The notes below the pieces were generated by a model, which ran no database searches, was not told where the DNA came from, and was given only the letters and a program-made list of their open reading frames with translations. A DNA stretch of 64,000 nt from Aminivibrio sp. (lineage in GTDB: Bacteria > Synergistota > Synergistia > Synergistales > Aminobacteriaceae), in assembly GCF_016756745.1 (NCBI RefSeq), contig NZ_JAESIH010000025.1, positions 62,001 through 126,000 on the forward strand, written 5' to 3'. This document shows, piece by piece, positions 29,011-37,165 of the stretch. Numbering within the stretch: the stretch's first letter is position 1; the number at the start of each line of letters is the position of its first letter. Position numbers and translations under genes: made by a program.

Positions 29011-29055
29011 AAAAGTGTGCGCATAATGACAGCCTATGCGCACACTTTTCTTTTT
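29011..29055 (+). terminator. Attenuating hairpin between dctP and dctQ
   Basis: AAAAGTGTGCGCATA (29011-29025) pairs perfectly with 29035-29049 around a 9-base loop and is followed by CTTTTT. It looks like an intrinsic terminator inside the operon, allowing partial read-through to dctQM. Confidence 0.8.
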
Positions 29056-29071
29056 GAAAGGGCTGAATCGC

Positions 29072-29563
29072 ATGAATAAGCTTCTAAAAATAGACCGGTT
29101 CATTGAAACCGCGCAAGTTCTGTTCTGTGCCCTGATGTTTACCTTAATACTCATTTTCGGGAGCATACAGGTTTTCGGGCGCTCGATTTTTAGCGCTGCT
29201 CCTCCCTGGACCGAGGAAGCCATGCGCTTTTGCGGGATCTATCTCACTCTGATAGGCTCCGCCCTCACGGTCCGGGTAGATGGCCACGTATCGGTGGACA
29301 TTCTCATCGAACATATGAAAAGTCACAAAGTCAGGGCAGCGTTGTATCTGTTCTCCAGGCTCCTCTGCGTTGTCTTTCTCATTCTCTTTTTTCCCGGTTC
29401 CATTACTCTGGTTGAGAAAAGCACGCGGTCCCTGGGAGCCGCAATCCGTATCCCGTACTCGTATATTTACGCAGTTGTACCAGTGGGTATTTTGATGATG
29501 CTTTGCTCCTATGCCAGCGCTATTCCCCAGTTTACAAGGCAATATCTCAAGGGGGAAAGATAA
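29072..29563 (+). CDS. dctQ: TRAP transporter small permease DctQ
   Basis: A 163-residue protein with four hydrophobic segments and the DctQ-type motif PPWTEEAMRF after the second. ATG at 29072 follows AAAGGG; an earlier in-frame start at 29036 falls inside the attenuator hairpin. It forms the membrane complex with DctM, whose ATG directly follows this stop. Confidence 0.85.
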   Translation: MNKLLKIDRFIETAQVLFCALMFTLILIFGSIQVFGRSIFSAAPPWTEEAMRFCGIYLTLIGSALTVRVDGHVSVDILIEHMKSHKVRAALYLFSRLLCVVFLILFFPGSITLVEKSTRSLGAAIRIPYSYIYAVVPVGILMMLCSYASAIPQFTRQYLKGER

Positions 29564-30847
29564 ATGCTCACAATAGCGATTATTGGCCTGTTGGTTTTTC
29601 TTGCATTGGGCGTGCCAGTGAGCTTTGCCATAGGGCTCGGCGGACTTCTGGCCATTCTTTTTGGAAGCAACTTACCAGGCTTTATGGCCGTGCAGCAGAT
29701 GATCCGCGGAATGAACTCCTTTGCTCTTATGGCGGGGCCTCTTTTTATCCTTGCGGGGGAAATAATGGGGGCTGCGAACCTTTCAAAGCTGATTCTGGAC
29801 TTTTGCCGCTCCGTTATTTCCTGGACCAAAGGCGGCCTGGGGATGGTCTCAGTAATGGCAAACATGATTTTTGCCGGCATTTCAGGATCCGGGGCTGCAA
29901 CCATGAGCGCCATCGGTTCCCTGACCGTGCCTGAACTGAAAAAATCCGGCTATCACAGGTCCTTCGTGGCTTCTCTCATTGCCGGTTCCGGCGCTCTTGG
30001 CCCTATCATCCCCCCCAGCACCAACATGATAGTGTATGCCTCTTTGACCGGTTTCTCTACGGGAAAACTTTTTATCGGAGGTATTGTACCGGGAATCATT
30101 ATCGGCCTTTGCCTTATGGGAATGTGTTACTGGTATGCCAATAAATACAAGGTTGATCTTGGTACCGGTACGTTCGACATACGGCTTGTCTGGAAAACCT
30201 TCAAAAAAGCCTTTTTCGCCCTTATCATGCCTTTTATCATTATCGGGGGCGTCACTTCGGGCTTTTTTACCGCTACAGAGTCCGGAATAATAGCCTGCCT
30301 GTACGGTTTGGTTTGCGGATTTTTCATTTACCGTACTCTTCAGTTGAGAGACCTCTATACGATTTTCAAAAGAGCGACAGCCTCTTCGGCAATGCTCATG
30401 ATGCTCATGGGTATGGCAAATATATATTCATACATTTTTGCCCGTGAAAATCTTGCTGGACACATTAAGGACCTGATGACTTCAATCTCCACAAACCCGA
30501 CAGTAGTGGTGCTCATCATTATTGGCATAATGCTTGTCATCGGCTGTTTCATGGAAACCCTCGCAGCTACGGCGGTTATTTTGCCGATCGTCTATCCGAT
30601 CATAACCAACCTGGGTGTTGACCCACTCATGTTCGCTGTGCTCTATTCCATTGCCACCGTCGTTGGCGCCCTAACACCGCCTGTGGGGCTCTATCTCTTT
30701 ATGTCGATGAACATCGCCGAAGCGACCTTCCAGGAAGCGATACGGTACAGCGCACCGGTCATCCTGATCATTTTGGCAACAATGGGTCTGATTGTGCTTT
30801 TCCCTCAGCTCGTTACATTTCTTCCGAACCTGCTGATGGGGGCTTAA
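29564..30847 (+). CDS. dctM: TRAP transporter large permease DctM
   Basis: A 427-residue membrane protein with about 12 segments, the channel-forming subunit of the sodium-driven TRAP carrier. Characteristic stretches are PLFILAGEIM, FAGISGSGAATMSAIG, IIPPSTNMIVY and TPPVGLYLFM. It starts on the base after the dctQ stop. With DctP and DctQ it should import the substrate of the glycine-reductase-like enzyme encoded just downstream. Confidence 0.9.
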   Translation: MLTIAIIGLLVFLALGVPVSFAIGLGGLLAILFGSNLPGFMAVQQMIRGMNSFALMAGPLFILAGEIMGAANLSKLILDFCRSVISWTKGGLGMVSVMANMIFAGISGSGAATMSAIGSLTVPELKKSGYHRSFVASLIAGSGALGPIIPPSTNMIVYASLTGFSTGKLFIGGIVPGIIIGLCLMGMCYWYANKYKVDLGTGTFDIRLVWKTFKKAFFALIMPFIIIGGVTSGFFTATESGIIACLYGLVCGFFIYRTLQLRDLYTIFKRATASSAMLMMLMGMANIYSYIFARENLAGHIKDLMTSISTNPTVVVLIIIGIMLVIGCFMETLAATAVILPIVYPIITNLGVDPLMFAVLYSIATVVGALTPPVGLYLFMSMNIAEATFQEAIRYSAPVILIILATMGLIVLFPQLVTFLPNLLMGA

Positions 30848-30878
30848 GTTTGAAATAGCAAGAAAAGGAGCTGGACAA

Positions 30879-32183
30879 ATGAAACTCACCCTTGAAACAG
30901 TCAGGATAAAGGACCTGCAATTTGGCAGCGATACGTGTCTAAAAAACGGGGTTCTCTACGTCAATAAGGATGACATCATCTCAATTGCTGAGAGTGAACC
31001 GGTATTCAATACACTGAAAATAGACATCGCCCGCCCCGGAGACAGCACGAGGATAATTAACGTTGTCGACGTTATCCAGCCCAGATGTAAAGTCTCAGAC
31101 GGTATCGATTGGCCGGGGGTCCTTACGGAAGAATACGACATAGCGGGCAAAGGCGTAACACGAATCGTTGAAGGAATGGGAATCGTGCTATGCCAGAATA
31201 ACACGTACTGGTCCCGCAAGTGGGGTTCATTTGACATGAGCGGGCCCTGTGCTTCGATCAATCCTTTTGCAAAAATGCCTGAACTTGTCATAGAGCCTCT
31301 CGCCCCTGAGGGAGCAGATTTCCGGGAGTACCGGGAAGCGGTTCGGCGCATAGGTTTTAAAACGAGCGTTCTTCTCGCAAAAGCGACAATGGGGGCTGAA
31401 CCCGACGAAGTTGAAGTGCTGGACAATGAAACCAGCTATCCAGGATTGCCAAGGATTGCCTATTCATACCAGATTTACTCAAAACAGTACGATACTCAAA
31501 ATTACCGGGAACCGATGTTCTATGGGAATGCTGTTCCTGATATCCTGCCCATCGTTGTCCAGCCAACGGAAATACTTGATGGCGCTATTGCACATTGTGG
31601 AGGTTTCCGCTGCGTTACTACCTATGAAATTCAAAATCACCCGGTAATCCTGGAACTTATGCGTCGTCATGGAAAAGAATTGAACTTTGCCGGAGTGCTG
31701 GTAACCGTTACATCGGTCGAAGCAAAACACCGGTCACTGGTTTCCAAGATGGCGGCGAACATCTTGAAGGAAACTTTACGGGCAGACGGACTTATCGTCA
31801 CCAAAGGCGTTGGTGGTGCATCAACTCTTTGTGTGGGTGCCATCGCCAGCGAAGCAGAGAAACTTGGAATTAAGTCTGTGCCCATCATCCAGATACTGAA
31901 TGGAAAAAGCAATCTCAGTGTTGAATGCCTTATCAGTGAGCCGAATGTCGATTCAATCGTCTGTTCTGGTACCTACTATCACAACTTCAAACTCCCGCCG
32001 GTAGACCTCCTTCTTGGAGGCCCTGAGGACGCCCTCTATCTTAGCGGTGATGATGGCGTTATCGGTGGGCACAAAATCGCGACCGGAAATCCGGCTAAGG
32101 GAGAAGTCTGGTCTACCTATATGAAGCAAGTCGGCCTGATGAGCCAGGTTGGAGCTTCTTTCGGCAAAGCGGTCGATTATTGA
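30879..32183 (+). CDS. Glycine/sarcosine/betaine-reductase-like component B, GrdE-type subunit
   Basis: A 434-residue homologue of GrdE/GrdG/GrdI, the substrate-binding subunit of component B. In the characterised enzyme the precursor is cleaved before a cysteine (Cys242 in the glycine enzyme), making a carbonyl group that holds the amino substrate. Here ILDGAIAHCGGFRCVTTYE has cysteines at 240 and 245 at the equivalent place, and downstream HPVILELMRRHGKELNFAGV and LPPVDLLLGG match the family. The residues around the cysteine differ from glycine-type GrdE, so the substrate may be different. AAAGGAG precedes the ATG. It follows dctM by 31 bases and precedes the selenoprotein gene by 19. Confidence 0.85.
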   Translation: MKLTLETVRIKDLQFGSDTCLKNGVLYVNKDDIISIAESEPVFNTLKIDIARPGDSTRIINVVDVIQPRCKVSDGIDWPGVLTEEYDIAGKGVTRIVEGMGIVLCQNNTYWSRKWGSFDMSGPCASINPFAKMPELVIEPLAPEGADFREYREAVRRIGFKTSVLLAKATMGAEPDEVEVLDNETSYPGLPRIAYSYQIYSKQYDTQNYREPMFYGNAVPDILPIVVQPTEILDGAIAHCGGFRCVTTYEIQNHPVILELMRRHGKELNFAGVLVTVTSVEAKHRSLVSKMAANILKETLRADGLIVTKGVGGASTLCVGAIASEAEKLGIKSVPIIQILNGKSNLSVECLISEPNVDSIVCSGTYYHNFKLPPVDLLLGGPEDALYLSGDDGVIGGHKIATGNPAKGEVWSTYMKQVGLMSQVGASFGKAVDY

Positions 32184-32202
32184 AAAATGTGGAGGTAGGA
32201 CT

Positions 32203-33513
32203 ATGAACGGCAAAAAATGGAGAGTCGTCTGTTTCATCAATCAGTTTTTCGGCCAGATCGGCGGAGAAGATATGGCCCACGTAGGTTTCAGCGTGAAGAA
32301 CGAAGCTGTCGGCCCTGCCAAACTTTTTGAGACCCTGATGAAAGATGAATGTGAAGTGGTGGGAACGGTCATCTGCGGCGATAATTATTTCGCTGAAAAC
32401 ACGGAAACTGCTGTTGGGGAAGGTGTTGAACTTGTAAAAAACCTCGAGCCCGACCTGTTTATCGCAGGCCCCGCGTTCAATGCCGGTCGATATGGAATCA
32501 GCTGCGGAAATATGGTTTCGGCTGTTGGTAAAACCCTAGGTATTCCCACCGTCACGGCCATGTATCCTGAAAACCCTGCAGTAGAGCTTTTTCGCAAGGA
32601 CACCTATATTGTAAAAACAGGCATAATGTCGTCAGAACTAAGAAAAACTGCGCCCCAGATGGTCAGCATTGGGCTTCGTCTGCTTCGTCAGGAGCCCATC
32701 GGCAGCGCGATGTCCGAGGGCTATATCATCCGGGATATTATCCTCAACGAGGAGCAGGAAGAAAATGCAGCGGTGCGCGCAATAAATATGGTGCTGAAGA
32801 AAATTAAGGGAGATCCCTTCGAGAGTGAACTGCTGCCTCCCAATTTTGACATAGTGGAGCCTGCACAGCCCGTCTCCGATCTCAAAAAAGTCAAATTGGC
32901 TCTTGTATCGGACGGTGGACTTATCCCGGAATCAAATCCCGATAAGCTCAAGCCGAATGGAAGTACTACCTGGGGGCAATACAACTGGGAGAGCCTCATT
33001 GGGGAAAAGCATTTCGTTATCCATAGCGGGTATGACGGAACATCGGTTCTCGAATTGCCTTACCGCCTTTTCCCTTGGGATGCGCTGCAGGAGTTGGTAA
33101 AAGAAGGCAGGCTTGGTTCACTGGATACGGATGTTTTTGTAGCCTGCGGTAATTGTGCATCGGTAGCCGCCTCACAGGAGAAGGGACGCCGGATTGCAGA
33201 GGCCCTGGAAAAGAGAGGTGTCACTGCGGCCATTTTGACATCCACCTGAGGAACAAGTACTCGTTGCGGTGCAACGATTGCAAAAGAGATTGAAAGAGCG
33301 GGAATTCCGGTAACCCAGATCTGTGCTGTTGTGGACATCGCGAAGTCTGTGGGGGCTTCCAGAATACTGCGTGGGTTTGCAATTACATGCCCGGTGGGAA
33401 ATCCCACCCTGGGAGAAGCCGATGAAAAAAGACTCCGGCGCCGCTATGTGGAAAAAGCCCTGGAAATGCTTGCCAGGCCAGGACAGAGGGGCATGGTTGA
33501 AGACCTGATCTAG
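32203..33513 (+). CDS. GrdB/GrdF/GrdH-type selenoprotein, TGA read as selenocysteine
   Basis: The selenoprotein subunit of component B. Reading stops at TGA 33247-33249 if decoded normally, but the frame continues to TAG at 33511-33513 and gives 436 residues, the standard GrdB length. Around the TGA the protein reads ILTST-U-GTSTRCGA, matching the conserved UGTxTRCG site; selenocysteine is residue 349. A hairpin suitable as a bacterial SECIS follows at 33262-33276. The C-terminal part continues with family features (PVTQICAVV, ITCPVGNP). ATG at 32203 is preceded by GGAGGTAGG. The enzyme would reductively split a C-N bond and pass the product as a selenoether to selenoprotein A. GrdA, GrdC and GrdD are not in this window and must be elsewhere. 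Confidence 0.92.
33262..33276 (+). promoter_or_regulatory. Candidate SECIS hairpin for selenocysteine insertion
   Basis: CGTTGC-GGT-GCAACG forms a perfect six-pair stem. The loop G is about 18 bases after the TGA, within the range used by bacterial SelB-dependent SECIS elements. It lies inside the coding sequence, as expected in bacteria. Confidence 0.75.
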
Positions 33514-33552
33514 GAGAAACAACTTTTTTCAGAAAGAATGAGGGAAATTACG

Positions 33553-35076
33553 ATGAGAAAAAAGCTCTTGGGAATTGACCTTGGTACCGGAGGCTGCAAG
33601 ACAACGTTCATCGATCTGGACGGAAATATTTGTGCTTCCTCGTTTAAGGAATACCCGTCAGAGCATCACAGGCCCGGATGGTCGGAACAGGATCCCTCCC
33701 TTTGGATAAACGCTCTGCTGGATACCGTGAAAGATTGCAAATCGCAAATGTCAGACGGCTTTTCCGGTGTAATCTGCCTGGCCGTCACCGCTTCGACCCA
33801 CAACGCTGTCCTGCTGGACAAGCACGGCGAAGTCATTCGCAGATGCATCATGTGGAACGACCAGCGAAGCGGAAGCCAGTGCGAAAGCCTGAAACAGCAG
33901 TACGACGAAACTATCTTCAGGATTGGCATGCAGCGTCCAACACCTACGTGGACCTTGCCTCAGCTTATGTGGGTGAGGGAGAACGAACCGGAAAACTATG
34001 CCAAGATAGACAGGATCATGTTCACAAAGGACTATGTACGTTCCTGGCTGACCGGTGATTTTTGCACCGACGTGGTGGATGCCCAGGGAAGCCTCCTGTA
34101 TGATGCCAGGGAAATGAAATGGTCACCCGAACTATGCGGAATGATAGGACTTCCCCTTCATACACTGCCGGAAATCAGGCTATCAAAAGAAATAGTCGGC
34201 CATGTACAGGCTGAAGCTGCCCGTCTTACAGGCCTGCCTGAAGGACTTCCTGTCATTGCCGGGTGTTCCGATACGGCCGCCGAGGATTTTAGCGCCGGTG
34301 CAACCAAGGTGGGGCAGATAATAGTAAAACTCGCGACGGCGGGGAACGTGAACGTTGTTGCAGACATGCCCAATCCCCACAGCAAGACATTTACCTATCC
34401 CTACTCGATAGAAGGGCTGTGGTACACCGTTACCGCTACCAACAGCTGTGCTTCGGCCTACCGCTGGCTCCGTGATAGTCTTTACTGCGGTGACAAGGCA
34501 GCCTGCGAGAAAAATGGAGAAGAAGTTTACCGTTTGATGGATGAGGAGGCTTCCAGCGTTCCTCTCGGGGCAAGGGGACTTATATTCCACCCGTTCCTTC
34601 TCGGGGAGCGATGCCCCTATTTTAACCCCAAAGCCAGAGGAGATTTCTTCGGCCTGAGCATGGTTCATTCAAGGCCGCATTTTGCGAGGGCATTGCTTGA
34701 AGGAGTGGCTTTCAGTCTTTATGACTGTCTACAGGTTCTTGCAGATTTCAACAGGAACCTCGAAGATATTGCAATTATTGGCGGTGGAGCAAAGAGTCCT
34801 CTCTGGAGTCAGATAATATGCGATGTTTTCGGCCTTGAAGTGAAATTTCCCAGAAATGCTGAATCCTCCTACGGCGGGGCTCTCCTTGCGGGCGTAGGAG
34901 CGGGAGTATTTCAATCAGAATATGAGGCTGCAGAAAAATGCATCAAAATGAATAAAACGTATGTGCCGAACATGGAGAATCACGAGAAATATCTGAAATA
35001 CTATAAGATCTATAAAGAAATTGCGGACGCATCCTTCCCGATTTGGGAGAACCTCGCTCAAATAGCAAATGAGTAA
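33553..35076 (+). CDS. FGGY-family carbohydrate kinase (xylulokinase-like)
   Basis: A 507-residue ATP-dependent sugar/polyol kinase. The N-terminal phosphate loop is GIDLGTGGCKTTFIDLDG, the substrate region includes SEQDPSLW and IMWNDQRS, and the second ATPase domain shows IAGCSDTAAEDFSAGA and AIIGGGAKSPLWSQI. It resembles xylulokinases in length and motifs. ATG at 33553 has GAGGGA seven bases upstream; ATG at 33538 lacks a site. It is the last gene of the operon, just before a strong terminator. Together with the GldA-like enzyme it implies that a polyol or ketose is formed or consumed. A link to the Grd-type cleavage product is inference. Confidence 0.85.
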   Translation: MRKKLLGIDLGTGGCKTTFIDLDGNICASSFKEYPSEHHRPGWSEQDPSLWINALLDTVKDCKSQMSDGFSGVICLAVTASTHNAVLLDKHGEVIRRCIMWNDQRSGSQCESLKQQYDETIFRIGMQRPTPTWTLPQLMWVRENEPENYAKIDRIMFTKDYVRSWLTGDFCTDVVDAQGSLLYDAREMKWSPELCGMIGLPLHTLPEIRLSKEIVGHVQAEAARLTGLPEGLPVIAGCSDTAAEDFSAGATKVGQIIVKLATAGNVNVVADMPNPHSKTFTYPYSIEGLWYTVTATNSCASAYRWLRDSLYCGDKAACEKNGEEVYRLMDEEASSVPLGARGLIFHPFLLGERCPYFNPKARGDFFGLSMVHSRPHFARALLEGVAFSLYDCLQVLADFNRNLEDIAIIGGGAKSPLWSQIICDVFGLEVKFPRNAESSYGGALLAGVGAGVFQSEYEAAEKCIKMNKTYVPNMENHEKYLKYYKIYKEIADASFPIWENLAQIANE

Positions 35077-35115
35077 AAGCAAGGCCCCGTCAAAACGACG
35101 GGGCCTTTGCTTTAT
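35076..35115 (+). terminator. Terminator of the Grd/kinase operon
   Basis: AAAGCAAGGCCCCGTC pairs with GACGGGGCCTTTGCTTT around an AAA-type loop and starts at the kinase stop codon. It is a strong G+C-rich stem with a short T tail. Confidence 0.85.
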
Positions 35116-35129
35116 CTCTTGCCAAACCA

Positions 35130-35254
35130 ACCAGTCCTGGCCCCAAAAGCAGATGGCAGATTGGGTGTTTTTTCGCAGAAAAGATTTCCTCTGGGGGAGG
35201 CGCATTCCCACTAGACATAGCGGCTTCGGAAACACTGCGGTTATCCGGTATGGA
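35130..35254 (-). repeat. IS end repeat, copy 1
   Basis: This stretch (around TTTTTTCGCAGAAAAGATTT and GCGCATTCCCACTAGACATA) is repeated with moderate divergence at 39915-40036. It directly adjoins a truncated transposase gene and is probably the end of that element after an internal deletion. Confidence 0.6.
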
Positions 35255-35556
35255 AACCGATAAAGGATAGCCTGAACATCGCAGAAGACCTCTTTTTTGT
35301 AGAGGCTGAGACGGACAAGTTTCACGATCTCCTCGATTTCATCAGGCGTTCTGTTTGCGCAGTTTTTCAGACGCCGTGATGAGTCCTTGCTCCATAGTTC
35401 ATCGTTGTCATGGTGCTCCTGGCGTTTTAGCCACTTGTAGAGCCAGGCTTTCGATTTGTCGAGTGAAGCGCAGATGGATTCAGGCTTTTCGCCATTACGA
35501 AAACGTTGAACGGCCAGAATTCTCTGCTGCTCATCCTTATTTTTCACGGGTTCCAC
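35255..35556 (-). pseudogene. Truncated transposase, helix-turn-helix part only
   Basis: From ATG at 35556 the minus strand reads MEPVKNKDEQQRILAVQRF, then SICASLDKSKAWLYKWLKR, a transposase-type helix-turn-helix. It ends after EIVKLVRLSLYKKEVFC, where intact relatives would go on to an integrase core. Beyond about 35255 the frame runs into the repeat and the kinase terminator and is meaningless. The element lost its catalytic part. Confidence 0.65.
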
Positions 35557-35704
35557 CTCGGTAATATTAGGATACCCATGAAGATGAAGCGAAATCGGAA
35601 CTATAGCAAGAAATACTTTTATAAAGGATGTCCCGGCACAAAAATCAGTCTACAATCTCTTAGCATTCAAAAAGTATTTATTTCTGTGTAAAGTGATCTG
35701 TGAG

Positions 35705-35756
35705 AATAAACGGACGGAACGGCCAAGTGTGAATCGGCCGCTCCGTCCGTTTATTT
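35705..35756 (-). terminator. Terminator of the amidase gene
   Basis: AATAAACGGACGGA pairs with TCCGTCCGTTTATT with an inner CGGCC/GGCCG helix, immediately after the amidase stop. The A/T-rich flanks make it usable in both directions. The 35557-35704 stretch holds nothing else I can identify. Confidence 0.8.
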
Positions 35757-35757
35757 G

Positions 35758-37041
35758 CTATTTGCAGAACTGCTGCTTTACCATTTCCCAAAGCCCGTTT
35801 TTTTCCAGGACGGTTTTGGTCAGCAACAGTGTCAGAAAGACCGTGCCCGAAGTTCGACCGATGGAGACTTCACCGCAGACCGTCGCCAGATTTTTGATTT
35901 CATCCGCCGGAAGGCCTGTCAGTTTCGCAGCTCTTTCCACCGCGCTCTCTATGGCCAGGTTTAGGTTTTGTCCGGTGCCGACCACCTGGACGGGGAATCT
36001 TTTTTCCATCTGGCCTGGTTCCTTTTGCAAAAGGACGGTAGCGGTGGTGTACTCTGCTTCGGAAAACGGCTGGAATCGCTTATCCACCAAGTCGGCCCGG
36101 GGTATGATAACCGGCCCTTCGAGGGCCAGCCCCTTGATGACCTTGACCCGAAGCGTGACCCGGGCGCTGATGTCGAGGGTATGGCCAGCCAGTTCTCCGT
36201 TCCCCTGGGTAAGATGGACGTCGCCGAGATAGATTCCGGCTCCCTTTATCTTTACAGGTGAAAGAATCACGCAGCCCTCGCTGACGGTGTTGATGTCCAT
36301 GTGGGCGTCGGTGATGTCCGATACTGTGACGGTTTCGAAGAGTCTCGTTTTGTTGAGAGAATCAATGAGGTCACCCGAATTTTTTGATGAGGGCATGGCC
36401 TTTGCGGGGGAGCAGCCTATATTCCCTATCATGGGGCAGGAGCGGATGATCATGTCTTCGATATCCGACTTTGCGAGTATGGTCGCCAGGTTCTGCTGCG
36501 ATCCATGGGGGAGATAGACCTCGCCCCTTTCGGTTTTCCTTGCCGCTTCCTGTGCCATTTCAGCAGGCAGGCTCACAGCTATTTTTGTCGCATCATCTAT
36601 TGCGACGGTGTAGCCATTTGCAATATCCTGAGGAATGATGCTCTGTCCGCATTCGCTGCATTTGACCGCCTCGGGCCCGATACCTTTTAGAACCGTCTTC
36701 GGGTAATATGTGCCGCAGGAGGGGCACTTGGCATGGAGTGAGGGGTCCTTATCGAAGTTTTCGGGGATTTTTCTGCCCGTTCCTGAGGCCGCATAGTCGG
36801 AAAGGACTTCAATGCGTTCCACGAACAGGGCTACAGTATCGCCGGGCTCGGTTCCCGCGACCTCAACGGGGCAGGTCACTTCGTGTCCGCTTTTTAGATG
36901 GGGCGTTATCATGGGGCCCCAGCATCCCGGAGGGGTTTCTGCAATGAGCACGTCTCCATCGTGCACTTTACCGCACATTTCTGAGGATCCGCCTACGATA
37001 TCGGTGTATTTTTCGACAGTATAGGAGTTCTTGGAATTCAT
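35758..37041 (-). CDS. Acetamidase/formamidase-like amidohydrolase (FmdA/AmdA)
   Basis: A 427-residue member of the acetamidase/formamidase family, which releases ammonia from short amides. Family features are PPGCWGPMITPHLKSG, the GDTVALFVERIEV strand, GNIGCSPA, GDVHLTQGNGELAG and a closing AVERAAKLTGLPADEI. It contains an extra four-cysteine segment (CPSCGTYYP and CSECGQSI), probably a small zinc ribbon, near residues 105-135. ATG at 37041 is the best start for family alignment, although GGGAGG is 14 bases upstream. It lies downstream of the symporter gene and is divided from it by a terminator, so it may have its own promoter. The substrate is unknown; an imported amide or lactam is likely. 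Confidence 0.75.
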   Translation of the reverse strand: MNSKNSYTVEKYTDIVGGSSEMCGKVHDGDVLIAETPPGCWGPMITPHLKSGHEVTCPVEVAGTEPGDTVALFVERIEVLSDYAASGTGRKIPENFDKDPSLHAKCPSCGTYYPKTVLKGIGPEAVKCSECGQSIIPQDIANGYTVAIDDATKIAVSLPAEMAQEAARKTERGEVYLPHGSQQNLATILAKSDIEDMIIRSCPMIGNIGCSPAKAMPSSKNSGDLIDSLNKTRLFETVTVSDITDAHMDINTVSEGCVILSPVKIKGAGIYLGDVHLTQGNGELAGHTLDISARVTLRVKVIKGLALEGPVIIPRADLVDKRFQPFSEAEYTTATVLLQKEPGQMEKRFPVQVVGTGQNLNLAIESAVERAAKLTGLPADEIKNLATVCGEVSIGRTSGTVFLTLLLTKTVLEKNGLWEMVKQQFCK

Positions 37042-37080
37042 GGCGATGAGGTTTTCCTCCCTTGGACGTTCTTGATAGAA

Positions 37081-37113
37081 AAGGGTGAACCCCTGAGCAG
37101 AAAGTTCACCCTT
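37081..37113 (-). terminator. Terminator between symporter and amidase genes
   Basis: AAGGGTGAAC and GTTCACCCTT form a perfect 10-pair stem. On the minus strand it is followed by TTTTC. It would end or reduce transcription from the symporter gene. Confidence 0.7.
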
Positions 37114-37165
37114 TTCCATTGCGTGTGTTATCGAAAGTTCTGTTCAGTGCCTCTTGTATCGGACG

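Noticed and set aside
33331-33513. Separate small gene after the grdB-like frame
   Set aside because: It is the C-terminal part of the selenoprotein; its sequence continues the GrdB family past the TGA and it has no ribosome site of its own.
35758-37119. Longer amidase frame starting at 37119
   Set aside because: The extra 26 residues run through the symporter terminator hairpin and are not part of the family.
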